Source: Acholeplasmatales bacterium | GTDB taxonomy: Bacteria > Bacillota_I > Bacilli_A > Acholeplasmatales > Anaeroplasmataceae | Reading direction: 5' to 3' | DNA: 14,488 bases | Assembly (NCBI GenBank): GCA_016288675.1 | Contig: JAEELC010000185.1 | Coordinates: forward strand, 1-14,488 | Part shown: in pieces, positions 7,930-14,476 of the stretch | Layout: every line of letters begins with the position of its first letter | Numbering within the stretch: the first letter of the stretch is position 1 | Program-made: the position numbers and the translations under genes | The notes under the pieces: generated by a model | Databases searched by the model: none | The model's input: the letters and a program-made list of their open reading frames with translations, nothing else | Told to the model about the DNA's origin: nothing

Positions 7930-7943
7930 TGAAAACGTTCATT
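7930..7943. promoter_or_regulatory. Degenerate cre-like site in the divergent region
   Basis: TGAAAACGTTCATT shares the TGAAAACG half with the operators of the two lyases but fits the cre consensus at only 12 of 14. It can also be read as the inverted repeat ATGAA-AACG-TTCAT. It lies 54 bp upstream of the proposed GH28 -35. The rest of the 365-bp gap between GH28 and PL9 holds only promoters and repeats; I see no gene in it. Confidence 0.4.
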
Positions 7944-7990
7944 TTTTTCACATCCTTCTCCTATATTTTCACATAATCTTTAACTTAATA

Positions 7991-8038
7991 AATATTTCGA
8001 CCTGTTATGACATAAAACACCACAAATGTCGAATTATT
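7991..8038. repeat. Spaced inverted repeat in the divergent pectinase region
   Basis: AATATTTCGAC (7991-8001) and GTCGAATTATT (8028-8038) are inverted copies matching at 10 of 11 positions, 26 bp apart. The TTCGAC half-sites stand out from the AT-rich surroundings. They lie between the two divergent promoters, 36 bp upstream of the PL9 -35, which suits a second regulator or DNA looping. The binding protein is unknown. Confidence 0.45.
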
Positions 8039-8073
8039 TGTAAGATTTCTAACGATTTTTTTAAAATTATGTA

Positions 8074-8102
8074 TTTACAATGAAAACGCTTTATGCTATA
8101 TT
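8074..8102 (+). promoter_or_regulatory. Promoter of the PL9 pectate lyase gene
   Basis: TTTACA (8074-8079) and TATATT (8097-8102) are exactly 17 bp apart, and the -10 carries an extended TGC immediately upstream (8094-8096). The predicted start is near 8109, inside the downstream operator. Confidence 0.8.
8081..8094 (+). promoter_or_regulatory. cre/LacI-type operator in the PL9 promoter spacer
   Basis: TGAAAACGCTTTAT fits the cre consensus at 13 of 14 and fills most of the gap between the -35 and -10. It mirrors the spacer operator of the PL1 promoter. Confidence 0.75.
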
Positions 8103-8116
8103 TGAAAACGCTTACT
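8103..8116 (+). promoter_or_regulatory. cre/LacI-type operator touching the -10 of the PL9 promoter
   Basis: TGAAAACGCTTACT is a full cre match and is identical to the operator at 6337-6350. It starts at the first base after the -10, the same register as in the PL1 promoter, and its centre is 22 bp from the spacer operator. Confidence 0.8.
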
Positions 8117-8150
8117 AAAGATTTACATGCAAGCAAAAGGAGCAAAAAAA

Positions 8151-9656
8151 ATGAAAAACGTTATAAAAAAAATATTAATCAGTTCAATTGCAGTAGGTAG
8201 TATTTTAGCTGCAGGACAAATCAAAGAATCTAGCGCTGCTAGTTCATCAATTTCTTGGAGTTTTAAAAACAATGAATTCAAGAATTTAGGAAAGATTAAT
8301 TCTACAAAGACTATTAACAATTTAAGTTTAATTGCAACTAGTTCAAAAACTATGACAATAAAGAATACTAATGCTAGTTTAAATGGTGAATCATTCACTT
8401 CTGCACTAGCTTTAAGTGGTACAGGTAATACAAACTATAGAAGTGTAAAAGTACCTGTAGACTCAAATTCAGTTTTAAAGGTAACTCTTAACTCATCATC
8501 AAACAGGACATTACAAGTAGCTGATACAAAAGGAAACAAATTAACAACATTATCAGCTGAAAAGTCAATTGCAACTCGTCAATGGACATATACAGGTAGT
8601 GATAAATTTGTTTATTTATATTCAACAAATTCAAATATTAATCTATATAAGATTCAAGTAGATTATTCTGGTTCTTCTACTAGTGGTACTGGTACAGGAT
8701 CAAACACTGGTTCAAATACAGGTTCAACATCAACAACTGCACCTAGCGGTTCAATTGAAGTTAAAGCTGGTGGAATGTCATTAAGCGATGCAATGAAGAA
8801 GGCTAAATCAGGTCAAACAGTTGTTATCAACGGTACTGTAAAATCAGGAAGAATTGATGTTCCAAGTGGAGTAAATATCAAAGGTATTAACAATGCTAAA
8901 ATCGACTTCTCTTCAACATCAGGTTCTCAAGGAAAAGGTTTAGTATTTAACGGTAAAGGTTCTACTGTTGAAAATATCATTGTAACAAATGCTGCTGACA
9001 ACGGTATTTACATTGAAGGTTCAAACAATACATTTAAGTATGTAACAACAACTCATAACCATGATGCTGGTTTCCAAGTATCTAACGGTGGAGCTTATAA
9101 CAAGTTCATTAAATGTGAATCTACATATAATGCAGATGCTGCTGGTGAAAATGCTGACGGATATGCAGTTAAATTACATTCAGGTGAAGGTAACTATTTT
9201 GAAAACTGTACAGCTGCTTACAACTCAGATGATGGTTGGGATTGCTATGCTGCTCATGGTGCTGTTAAATTAGTTAACTGCAAAGCTTTATATAATGGTT
9301 TATGTGAAGGTATTAGAGGAGACGGTAATGGTTTCAAAATGGGTGGAGTAGATAATAAGACTCCAGGTGTTAAAGCTCATTTAGATCCATTAAAGCATGA
9401 ATTAATCGGTTGTGAAGCTCGTGGTAACTACGCTTCAGGATTTGACAGAAACAACCAAAGTGGTGTTGTAACTATGAAGAATTGTATTGCTGACAACAAT
9501 AAGAAAAACAACTATAACTGGCCAGCTAAGGGTAAACCAAGCGCTTTAGGTTATGAAGTAACATTTGGTAAAGCAGTAATTGATAGCTGCACTAGCAAGA
9601 ATGGTACTAACAATATTTCAGGTGCTACTTTAACTGGTAACTGTGTAGGATTCTAA
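8151..9656 (+). CDS. Secreted PL9 pectate lyase with N-terminal accessory domain
   Basis: A 501-aa secreted enzyme. The start is the ATG at 8151 because AAAGGAG ends 8 nt before it; an in-frame ATG at 8127 would precede that site. A signal peptide (K-rich start, hydrophobic core, cleavage near S-S-A-A, about residue 30) leads to a beta-rich accessory domain (about 33-172), perhaps carbohydrate-binding, then a Ser/Thr/Gly linker (about 173-200) and a PL9 beta-helix. PL9 landmarks: N-A-D336-G, N-S-D360-D361-G-W-D364 (calcium ligands) and G-N-G-F-K396-M-G-G, whose Lys is the family's catalytic base. The spacing from D336 to D360 equals that recalled for Dickeya PelL (24 residues). It cleaves polygalacturonate outside the cell by beta-elimination. 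Codons are richer in AAC, TTC and GGT than in neighbours, suggesting high expression. Double TAA stop; own promoter with two operators. Confidence 0.92.
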   Translation: MKNVIKKILISSIAVGSILAAGQIKESSAASSSISWSFKNNEFKNLGKINSTKTINNLSLIATSSKTMTIKNTNASLNGESFTSALALSGTGNTNYRSVKVPVDSNSVLKVTLNSSSNRTLQVADTKGNKLTTLSAEKSIATRQWTYTGSDKFVYLYSTNSNINLYKIQVDYSGSSTSGTGTGSNTGSNTGSTSTTAPSGSIEVKAGGMSLSDAMKKAKSGQTVVINGTVKSGRIDVPSGVNIKGINNAKIDFSSTSGSQGKGLVFNGKGSTVENIIVTNAADNGIYIEGSNNTFKYVTTTHNHDAGFQVSNGGAYNKFIKCESTYNADAAGENADGYAVKLHSGEGNYFENCTAAYNSDDGWDCYAAHGAVKLVNCKALYNGLCEGIRGDGNGFKMGGVDNKTPGVKAHLDPLKHELIGCEARGNYASGFDRNNQSGVVTMKNCIADNNKKNNYNWPAKGKPSALGYEVTFGKAVIDSCTSKNGTNNISGATLTGNCVGF

Positions 9657-9663
9657 TAAAACA

Positions 9664-9697
9664 AAAAAAGGTTTTCGATTGAAAGCCTTTTTTGTTT
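9664..9697. terminator. Bidirectional terminator between convergent genes
   Basis: AAAAAAGG-T-TTTC pairs with GAAA-G-CCTTTTTT (one T-G position) around a GATT loop (9664-9693). T-rich runs follow on both strands, so it can end the PL9 transcript (plus) and the zinc-ribbon gene transcript (minus), whose stop codons flank it. Confidence 0.88.
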
Positions 9698-9699
9698 AA

Positions 9700-10203
9700 T
9701 TATATTTGTTTGCCACAATGAGGACAATACTTAAAATCTAAATCTACAAAGCGATTACAAGTAGTACAAAATTTCATATTTTTATAATCTTCTCCTACCC
9801 CTTCTTTAATAGATTTAGTAGCACGCTTAATGTTCTTATCAATAATATCAGCATATTCATCACTAGCTTGATCTATAATAGGTTTTTCTGTAGATAGATT
9901 ATAACCTTCGATATCTCTTTCATGTAAAGCAAGTGTAATACAGAATACACCCCCAAAAGCTACAAAGGCTGAAGTTCCTAATAAAACAATTGCGTGAAAC
10001 TCTAATCTGCTTTTTTTATGTGTAGTTTCAACCCAATTAAGCTCTCCCATTTTAGGTTCACCTAATAATTTAGATTTTAAAATTAGTGCTAAGGCTCCAA
10101 TTATCAATAATGCCATAACAATAATAGATATAAATCTTATCTTTTTTAGCAATAGTTGTCCTTTTTCATATTGTTCTTCTGATACATATTTTTTATTTTC
10201 CAT
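9700..10203 (-). CDS. Two-helix membrane protein with C-terminal zinc ribbon
   Basis: A 167-aa protein of unknown function. It has two hydrophobic segments (about 23-43 and 69-93) separated by a charged loop of about 25 residues, then a hydrophilic stretch (94-144). The C-terminal zinc ribbon is C146-T-T-C149 ... C160-P-H-C163-G-K at the very end, a layout seen in many small Firmicute membrane proteins of unassigned role. Even numbers of helices put both ends on one side; the ribbon argues for the cytoplasm. AAAGGAG lies 7 nt before the ATG. It converges with the PL9 gene and is transcribed from a promoter just past the tandem terminators of the small RNA candidate. I see no link to pectin use beyond position. 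Confidence 0.8.
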   Translation of the reverse strand: MENKKYVSEEQYEKGQLLLKKIRFISIIVMALLIIGALALILKSKLLGEPKMGELNWVETTHKKSRLEFHAIVLLGTSAFVAFGGVFCITLALHERDIEGYNLSTEKPIIDQASDEYADIIDKNIKRATKSIKEGVGEDYKNMKFCTTCNRFVDLDFKYCPHCGKQI

Positions 10204-10232
10204 ATCTTTTCTCCTTTATACTTCTTAATTAC

Positions 10233-10260
10233 ATTATACTAAAAAACTATTTATAGTAAA
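10233..10260 (-). promoter_or_regulatory. Promoter of the zinc-ribbon membrane protein gene
   Basis: On the minus strand TTTACT (10255-10260) and a perfect TATAAT (10233-10238) are 16 bp apart, about 30 nt before the ATG. It begins immediately after the T-tract of the tandem terminators, which supports independent transcription. Confidence 0.5.
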
Positions 10261-10261
10261 T

Positions 10262-10306
10262 AAAAAAAAAGAGGCTCAAGCCTCTCAAAAGAGGCTCAAG
10301 CCTCTC
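10262..10306 (-). terminator. Two identical intrinsic terminators in tandem
   Basis: A 20-bp unit is repeated exactly (10267-10286 and 10287-10306). Each copy forms AGAGGC-loop-GCCTCT, and on the minus strand is followed by T runs: four after the first copy met, nine after the second. They end the small RNA candidate just upstream and shield the zinc-ribbon gene from read-through. Confidence 0.85.
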
Positions 10307-10383
10307 ATTGTAGGTAAAACAATTAACGTCTACTATATATGGTGTAAAAGAAAGGTATAGCAGGTGGTTTATTATTTACCTAC
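10264..10383 (-). ncRNA. Candidate small structured RNA of about 120 nt
   Basis: No ORF fits this stretch, yet it has a promoter, a fold and a terminator. From a predicted start near G10383 the 5' end (GUAGGUAAA) pairs with UUUACCUAC further along; the full DNA repeat is 11 bp, 10308-10318 with 10375-10385. Inside, CUGCUAUA pairs with UAUAGUAG (one G-U) around a pyrimidine-rich loop starting CCUUUCUUUU, and flanking bases (AAUAAAC against GUUAAUU) add partial pairing, making a rod. Tandem terminators follow directly. The CCUUUC loop could pair with Shine-Dalgarno-like GAAAGG. It could be a trans-acting RNA, or a leader/riboswitch of the zinc-ribbon gene; I do not recognise a known family. Confidence 0.5.
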
Positions 10384-10389
10384 AAGCAC

Positions 10390-10418
10390 ATTGTACGCCT
10401 TTAAAATGAAGAAAGCAA
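10390..10418 (-). promoter_or_regulatory. Promoter of the small RNA candidate
   Basis: On the minus strand TTGCTT (10413-10418) and TACAAT (10390-10395) are 17 bp apart. The -10 matches at 5 of 6; the -35 is weak beyond TTG. The predicted start falls at the first bases of the outer RNA stem, which is the best support for it. Confidence 0.45.
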
Positions 10419-10426
10419 TTCTATAC

Positions 10427-10454
10427 GAAAAAAATAAGAGGATTACTCCTCTTA
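10427..10454 (-). terminator. Intrinsic terminator of the TRIC-family gene
   Basis: TAAGAGGA (10435-10442) pairs perfectly with TCCTCTTA (10447-10454) around TTAC, overlapping the TAA stop. Seven T follow on the minus strand. Confidence 0.82.
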
Positions 10455-11105
10455 CTTTGAATCTTTTAAATTTAGTTCTACTTTTGGTAAATCAATCTTA
10501 AATTTAAATGCTACAACTCTTATCGATACTACCAATAAAACACAAACAATTGTTGCAGCGATAATATTAGCACCATTAATAATTAATAGATAATAGATGA
10601 TAGCTTCTAAAATTGCCGCAATGGCATATATATGTCTACTGAATATAACAGGAATTCTTAGAGCTAATAAATCACGTAGTATTCCCCCACCAGTTGCAGT
10701 TAATGTTGCAAGAAAAATAACTTCAAACCAATTACAATTATTATCAATTGCTACATTAGCACCCATTATTACAAATACACCTAATCCAATTGCATCAAGA
10801 ATTGTATTTAAAGTCTTAAACCAATTCTTATCAAAGAATGACATATTCTTTTTTAAATAAAAAAATATAAATAATACAATTGTTGTAATAAATGCTGATA
10901 TTAATTCCCAATTAGGATAAATGGTAAATAATGAAGGATTTTTAAAAAGTAATATATCTCTAAATACTCCACCACCACAAGCTGTAATACATCCAAGCAA
11001 TATAACACCTAGTAAATCCATCTTATGCTTAATAGCTACAATAACACCAGAATATGCAAATGCAATTGCACCAATAATATCTAAAATCAAAATAAATGTT
11101 TCCAC
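10452..11105 (-). CDS. TRIC/UPF0126 (YicG-like) membrane channel or transporter
   Basis: A 217-aa polytopic membrane protein with about seven helices and an internal duplication: G-C-I-T-A-C-G-G-G-V-F-R-D (38-50) is repeated as A-T-L-T-A-T-G-G-G-I-L-R-D (133-145). The GGGxxRD pair is the signature of the UPF0126/PF03458 family, described both as prokaryotic TRIC-type cation channels and as glycine transporters. Length is typical. The start is GTG at 11105: AAAGGTGAT lies just before it, while the overlapping ATG at 11107 is out of frame. A short basic tail ends the protein. It is transcribed alone between terminators; nothing nearby indicates the substrate, so the choice between ion channel and glycine transport is open. 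Confidence 0.88.
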   Translation of the reverse strand: METFILILDIIGAIAFAYSGVIVAIKHKMDLLGVILLGCITACGGGVFRDILLFKNPSLFTIYPNWELISAFITTIVLFIFFYLKKNMSFFDKNWFKTLNTILDAIGLGVFVIMGANVAIDNNCNWFEVIFLATLTATGGGILRDLLALRIPVIFSRHIYAIAAILEAIIYYLLIINGANIIAATIVCVLLVVSIRVVAFKFKIDLPKVELNLKDSK

Positions 11106-11128
11106 ATAATCACCTTTATATTGTCTTT

Positions 11129-11157
11129 ATATTACTACTATTTTATTTATATTTCAA
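11129..11157 (-). promoter_or_regulatory. Possible promoter of the TRIC-family gene
   Basis: On the minus strand TTGAAA (11152-11157) and TAATAT (11129-11134) are 17 bp apart. The -10 matches only 4 of 6. It lies between the preceding terminator and the GTG start, the only space available. Confidence 0.4.
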
Positions 11158-11165
11158 GGAGTAGC

Positions 11166-11199
11166 AAAAAAAGCCTCTCTATATAAGAGGGACTTTTTT
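11166..11199 (-). terminator. Intrinsic terminator of the three-gene FAD/MBL unit
   Basis: An A-run plus G and CCTCT (to 11178) pair with AGAGG (11186-11190) and CTTTTTT (11193-11199), with a 2-nt GA bulge and a 7-nt loop. Seven T follow on the minus strand. It overlaps the TAA stop of the small acidic gene. Confidence 0.72.
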
Positions 11200-11590
11200 A
11201 ATTTAAAGATAAAGTTATTTTGTCACTAGATTCATTATCTTCTAGAATACTAATTAAATCTTCAATACTACCAAAAGTTTGATTTTTTATAATTCTTAAC
11301 AATTCTCTAGTATTATTAAATGAAATTGATTTATTTTCTTTTAATTCTTTTAAGAAATCTAAAAATAAATAATCTTCATCATTATCTTTACTTAACTTAA
11401 TTAATTCATTTAACACATCATCAGAAATATTATAAGATAATCTTTCTGAGAAATTTCTAATTTCAAAAAATGAATTAGGTAAATTAATTAATTGATATTT
11501 GTTTGCTAGTATTGCTAGAGGGATATTTATTATACCTCTAGCATCCTCTACAACAAAATCTTCATTATTTATATTTAATACTAAATCCAT
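11198..11590 (-). CDS. Small acidic protein of unknown function
   Basis: I do not recognise this 130-aa protein. It begins M-D-L-V-L-N-I-N-N-E-D-F, is rich in Asn, Asp, Leu and Ile, and looks helical in its second half, with no Cys, signal peptide or membrane segment. The chosen ATG at 11590 lies one base after the TAA of the metallo-beta-lactamase-fold gene, with only a weak GGAA upstream, so translation is probably coupled to that gene. The frame stays open upstream to a TTG at 11641 and an ATG at 11602, but those lie inside the upstream coding sequence and lack ribosome sites. It is the last gene of its unit. Its tight linkage suggests a role with the upstream surface enzyme, although it should stay in the cytoplasm. 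Confidence 0.68.
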   Translation of the reverse strand: MDLVLNINNEDFVVEDARGIINIPLAILANKYQLINLPNSFFEIRNFSERLSYNISDDVLNELIKLSKDNDEDYLFLDFLKELKENKSISFNNTRELLRIIKNQTFGSIEDLISILEDNESSDKITLSLN

Positions 11591-11591
11591 A

Positions 11592-12869
11592 TTATTTCCA
11601 TTCATTTGGCATAGTACGAACATATCTTTCTTGTCCGTCAATAGTAACCTTAGTTTTCATCCAATCAGAATCTTTTAATTTTGTTGTATTATTTGAACAA
11701 GCTAAACCAATTTGAACAGTTTCATCACTTTCTCCACATGAGACAATAACATTACCATTCATATCTTTTCTTCCTGTTGTATGAATATATTCTTTACCTT
11801 TTGAATTTTTTTCAATTGTATATGTTTCATAAATTGAAGTTACATATACAGCATCAGTCCATTTAGCAATACGAGTGATAAATGCTTGTGTAGGGAATTG
11901 ATTATCTGTATTTTCTGTATATTCATCAGTTCCACAGCAGCAAGATACAACACACATTTTTGGCTTAATAAGTTCAAGGAAATCTTCATTAGAACTTGTT
12001 TTTGAGCCATGATGACCCGCTTTATATAAATCAACCTCTGGCAATGTCTTTTCTTTAGAAGAAGAGTTATAATATTCAACTAATTTTGCCTCTCCTTCTT
12101 TTTCAAGGTCTCCAGTTAATAAGAAATATTTATTCCCCGAATTAGACGCATATGTGAACATTGTACATACTGAATAGTTATTTTCATCATTTGATGTATT
12201 CCAGTAATAATAGTTATAAATAATATCCATTGTTACCTTATCAGATAATTGATATGTTCTTTTTCCACCATTTTTATTGTCATAGCATTCATCTGCGTAC
12301 ACCCATTTAGCACCTTTACTAACTTGGTTTTCAAATGTTGTAACCATCTTCTTATATGTATTAGATGTTTTAACAGTATTTCTGTTTGTAATAATTGTAC
12401 CAAAAGAATATTTTTCAGCAATTTTAGGGAATGCTTCAATATGGTCTTGATCACCATGAGTTGCAATTACATATTCTAATTTATTATCTTTAACATATTG
12501 ATTCATATATGGAATAGTTGTTTCAGATGAATTTGAACGAGAACCAGCATCAATCAAAATATCTGTTTCTCCGGCTTTAATATAAACAGAATCTCCTGCT
12601 TTATCATTACCAAGTGTCATAAAATGAATTTGGAAATCATCATAAGTAACACCAGTATTTGCATTAATAGTTTTGTGATTATGATTTTCTACATGTAGTA
12701 AACTTTCAAATAATTCAGGCTTAACAATGTATACACCTACACAAGCACCAACTATTAACATTAATATTAAAAATAATGCTATAAAAATTTGAGGATGCTT
12801 CTTTAGAGCCTTAACTGCAGCCTTCTTAGTTTTTCTTTTAGCTTTATTAGTTATCTTTTTATTAGCCAT
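11592..12869 (-). CDS. Membrane-anchored ComEC-like metallo-beta-lactamase-fold hydrolase
   Basis: A 425-aa type II membrane protein. A very basic N-terminus (1-25) and one helix (about 28-49) should place the rest outside. The domain from about 80 to 350 matches the metallo-hydrolase part of ComEC/Rec2: I-L-I-D107-A-G, T-H138-G-D140-Q-D142-H143 (the HxDxDH variant), L-L-T-G-D254-L and Y-K-A-G-H286-H287-G-S-K-T-S-S. All predicted metal ligands are present, so it should be active. The channel part of ComEC is absent, so it is not a DNA uptake protein itself. Related stand-alone proteins are thought to be nucleases or phosphodiesterases; substrate unknown. C310-C311-C312 is an odd Cys cluster. 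The C-terminal 65 residues are unrecognised. AAGGAGA lies 8 nt before the ATG, 26 bp after the FAD gene. Confidence 0.85.
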   Translation of the reverse strand: MANKKITNKAKRKTKKAAVKALKKHPQIFIALFLILMLIVGACVGVYIVKPELFESLLHVENHNHKTINANTGVTYDDFQIHFMTLGNDKAGDSVYIKAGETDILIDAGSRSNSSETTIPYMNQYVKDNKLEYVIATHGDQDHIEAFPKIAEKYSFGTIITNRNTVKTSNTYKKMVTTFENQVSKGAKWVYADECYDNKNGGKRTYQLSDKVTMDIIYNYYYWNTSNDENNYSVCTMFTYASNSGNKYFLLTGDLEKEGEAKLVEYYNSSSKEKTLPEVDLYKAGHHGSKTSSNEDFLELIKPKMCVVSCCCGTDEYTENTDNQFPTQAFITRIAKWTDAVYVTSIYETYTIEKNSKGKEYIHTTGRKDMNGNVIVSCGESDETVQIGLACSNNTTKLKDSDWMKTKVTIDGQERYVRTMPNEWK

Positions 12870-12895
12870 AATATACTTCTCCTTGTTAAATTTTT

Positions 12896-14476
12896 TTATC
12901 TTTCATCTACTCCACAAATTTTAAGTGCAGTCTTTAATCCATCTAAGGCAGCACTAGAAATACCACCAGCATAACCAGCACCTTCGCCTATTGGATAGAT
13001 ATATTTATTATTAGAAACTCTATCTTCATTTCTTAATATTCTAACAGGACAGCTAGAACGAGATTCAATGCCTGTTAAAACTGCATCAGGATCATTATAT
13101 CCGTTCATTTTCTTATCAAACATTGGAATAGCTTTACGTAATGATTCAATTATATAATCTGGTAAACATTCTGATAAATCTGCAAATTTATATCCCATTG
13201 GATAACTAGGTTTTACAGAACGAACGCTAGTAGCCACCTCATTATTTAAGAATTCTTTAACAAGATTAATAGGAGCTTTATAATCATTAGAAATTTCAAA
13301 AGCTTTTCTTTCATAATATTCTTGGTAATCTAATCCATCTAATACAGAATTTTTCATATAATCTGATGGATCAACATTTACAAGTAAAGCTGCATTAGAA
13401 TTTTCTAAATCTCTCTTGTAATAGCTCATACCATTAGTAACAATTGAATTCTTTTCACTTGTTGAAGCCATAACTTCTCCACCTGGGCACATACAGAATG
13501 AATAACAAGTTCTATTATTATCTAAATGTGCAACAAGCTTATAGCTTGCTGGTGGTAAAATATCTGAGGCTTTACCATATTGAATAATATTAATTTTTTC
13601 TCTCTTATGCTCAATACGAACTCCCATAGAAAAAGCTTTAGGTTCCATTGTAATATTTTTAGAATAAAGCATCTTTAATGTATCACGAGCAGAATGTCCT
13701 AATCCTAAAACTAAATGAGATGTAGATAAAATCAAATTATTGTTACCTGTTGTTTTTACCATAACACCATCATCTGTTTCAAAGAATGAATCAAATTTGG
13801 TATTAAAATAAAATTCAGCACCTAATGTTTTCATATCTTCTCTCATAGCCTTAATTACCTTACGAAGGTAATCAGTACCAATGTGAGGTAATGACTCATA
13901 CAGAATTTCTTTTGGAGCACCATAATGTACAAATTCTTGAATAATAAATGTTAATAATTTGTCTTTAACATTTGTTGTTAATTTACCATCACTAAATGTA
14001 CCGGCTCCACCTTCACCAAATTGAATATTAGAATTTATATTTAATTCCTTATTATTAATAAAGTTTTCAACATCTTTAATTCTATTATCCATATCACTTC
14101 CACGTTCAATAATAATTGGCTTAGCTCCACAACGAGCTAAATAAAGGGAAGCAAATATTCCAGCTGGTCCAAATCCTACAATAATAGGTCTATCATTATA
14201 TTTCCATTTAGGATATGTTAATTTAACTTCTTCTTCATTATAAATTTCAATACTCTTATTTCCTTCTAATAAATAGAACTTATTGGAATTGATATTTACA
14301 ATTAAATTATATGAAATTGTAATATTATTCTTATGTCTTGCGTCTACAGATTCTTTTGCAACAAATACATCTAATATGTATTCTTTATCAAATCTATATT
14401 CATTAGAAATAAGTGTTTTTAAATCTTTATTTCTATTTTTTAGACTAACTTTAAAATTAGTTATTTTGATTTTCAT
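12896..14476 (-). CDS. FAD-dependent dehydrogenase, COG2509-like
   Basis: A complete 526-aa flavoprotein. An unrecognised N-terminal domain of about 90 residues precedes the Rossmann dinucleotide site G101-F-G-P-A-G106, with E124 at the ribose position. The family signature F-G-E-G-G-A-G-T-F-S-D-G-K-L follows (153-166), then F-C-M-C-P-G-G and the C-terminal FAD-binding G497-E-G-A-G-Y-A-G-G-I. This matches the NAD(FAD)-utilizing dehydrogenase group (COG2509, related to HI0933/BaiN-type flavoproteins), usually about 530 aa; its physiological substrate is not established. Soluble, cytoplasmic. AGGAGA lies 5-6 nt before the ATG, near the window end, so the promoter is outside or the gene is internal to a longer operon. 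It is the first visible gene of the unit with the MBL-fold and small acidic genes. Stop is TAA. Confidence 0.9.
   Translation of the reverse strand: MKIKITNFKVSLKNRNKDLKTLISNEYRFDKEYILDVFVAKESVDARHKNNITISYNLIVNINSNKFYLLEGNKSIEIYNEEEVKLTYPKWKYNDRPIIVGFGPAGIFASLYLARCGAKPIIIERGSDMDNRIKDVENFINNKELNINSNIQFGEGGAGTFSDGKLTTNVKDKLLTFIIQEFVHYGAPKEILYESLPHIGTDYLRKVIKAMREDMKTLGAEFYFNTKFDSFFETDDGVMVKTTGNNNLILSTSHLVLGLGHSARDTLKMLYSKNITMEPKAFSMGVRIEHKREKINIIQYGKASDILPPASYKLVAHLDNNRTCYSFCMCPGGEVMASTSEKNSIVTNGMSYYKRDLENSNAALLVNVDPSDYMKNSVLDGLDYQEYYERKAFEISNDYKAPINLVKEFLNNEVATSVRSVKPSYPMGYKFADLSECLPDYIIESLRKAIPMFDKKMNGYNDPDAVLTGIESRSSCPVRILRNEDRVSNNKYIYPIGEGAGYAGGISSAALDGLKTALKICGVDER

Noticed and set aside
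8127..8150. Earlier in-frame ATG of the PL9 gene
   Set aside because: It lies upstream of the AAAGGAG site that serves the ATG at 8151 and would add eight residues before a normal signal peptide.
10267..10306. Two direct repeats that could be the start of a CRISPR array or a type III antitoxin repeat
   Set aside because: Only two copies exist, with no spacers, each folds as a terminator with a T-tract, and the downstream protein is a zinc-ribbon membrane protein, not a ToxN-like toxin.
10308..10385. MITE-like element, from the 11-bp terminal inverted repeats
   Set aside because: No target-site duplication is visible, and the arms line up with a predicted start and a terminator, fitting an RNA gene better. 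Genome-wide copies would reopen this.
10597..11109. Plus-strand open frames opposite the TRIC-family gene
   Set aside because: They are antisense shadows of a well-supported membrane protein, with no ribosome site or recognisable domain.
11591..11641. Longer form of the small acidic protein starting at TTG 11641 or ATG 11602
   Set aside because: These starts lie within the upstream gene, lack ribosome sites and would add residues read from the overlapping frame; ATG 11590 next to the upstream stop fits coupling.
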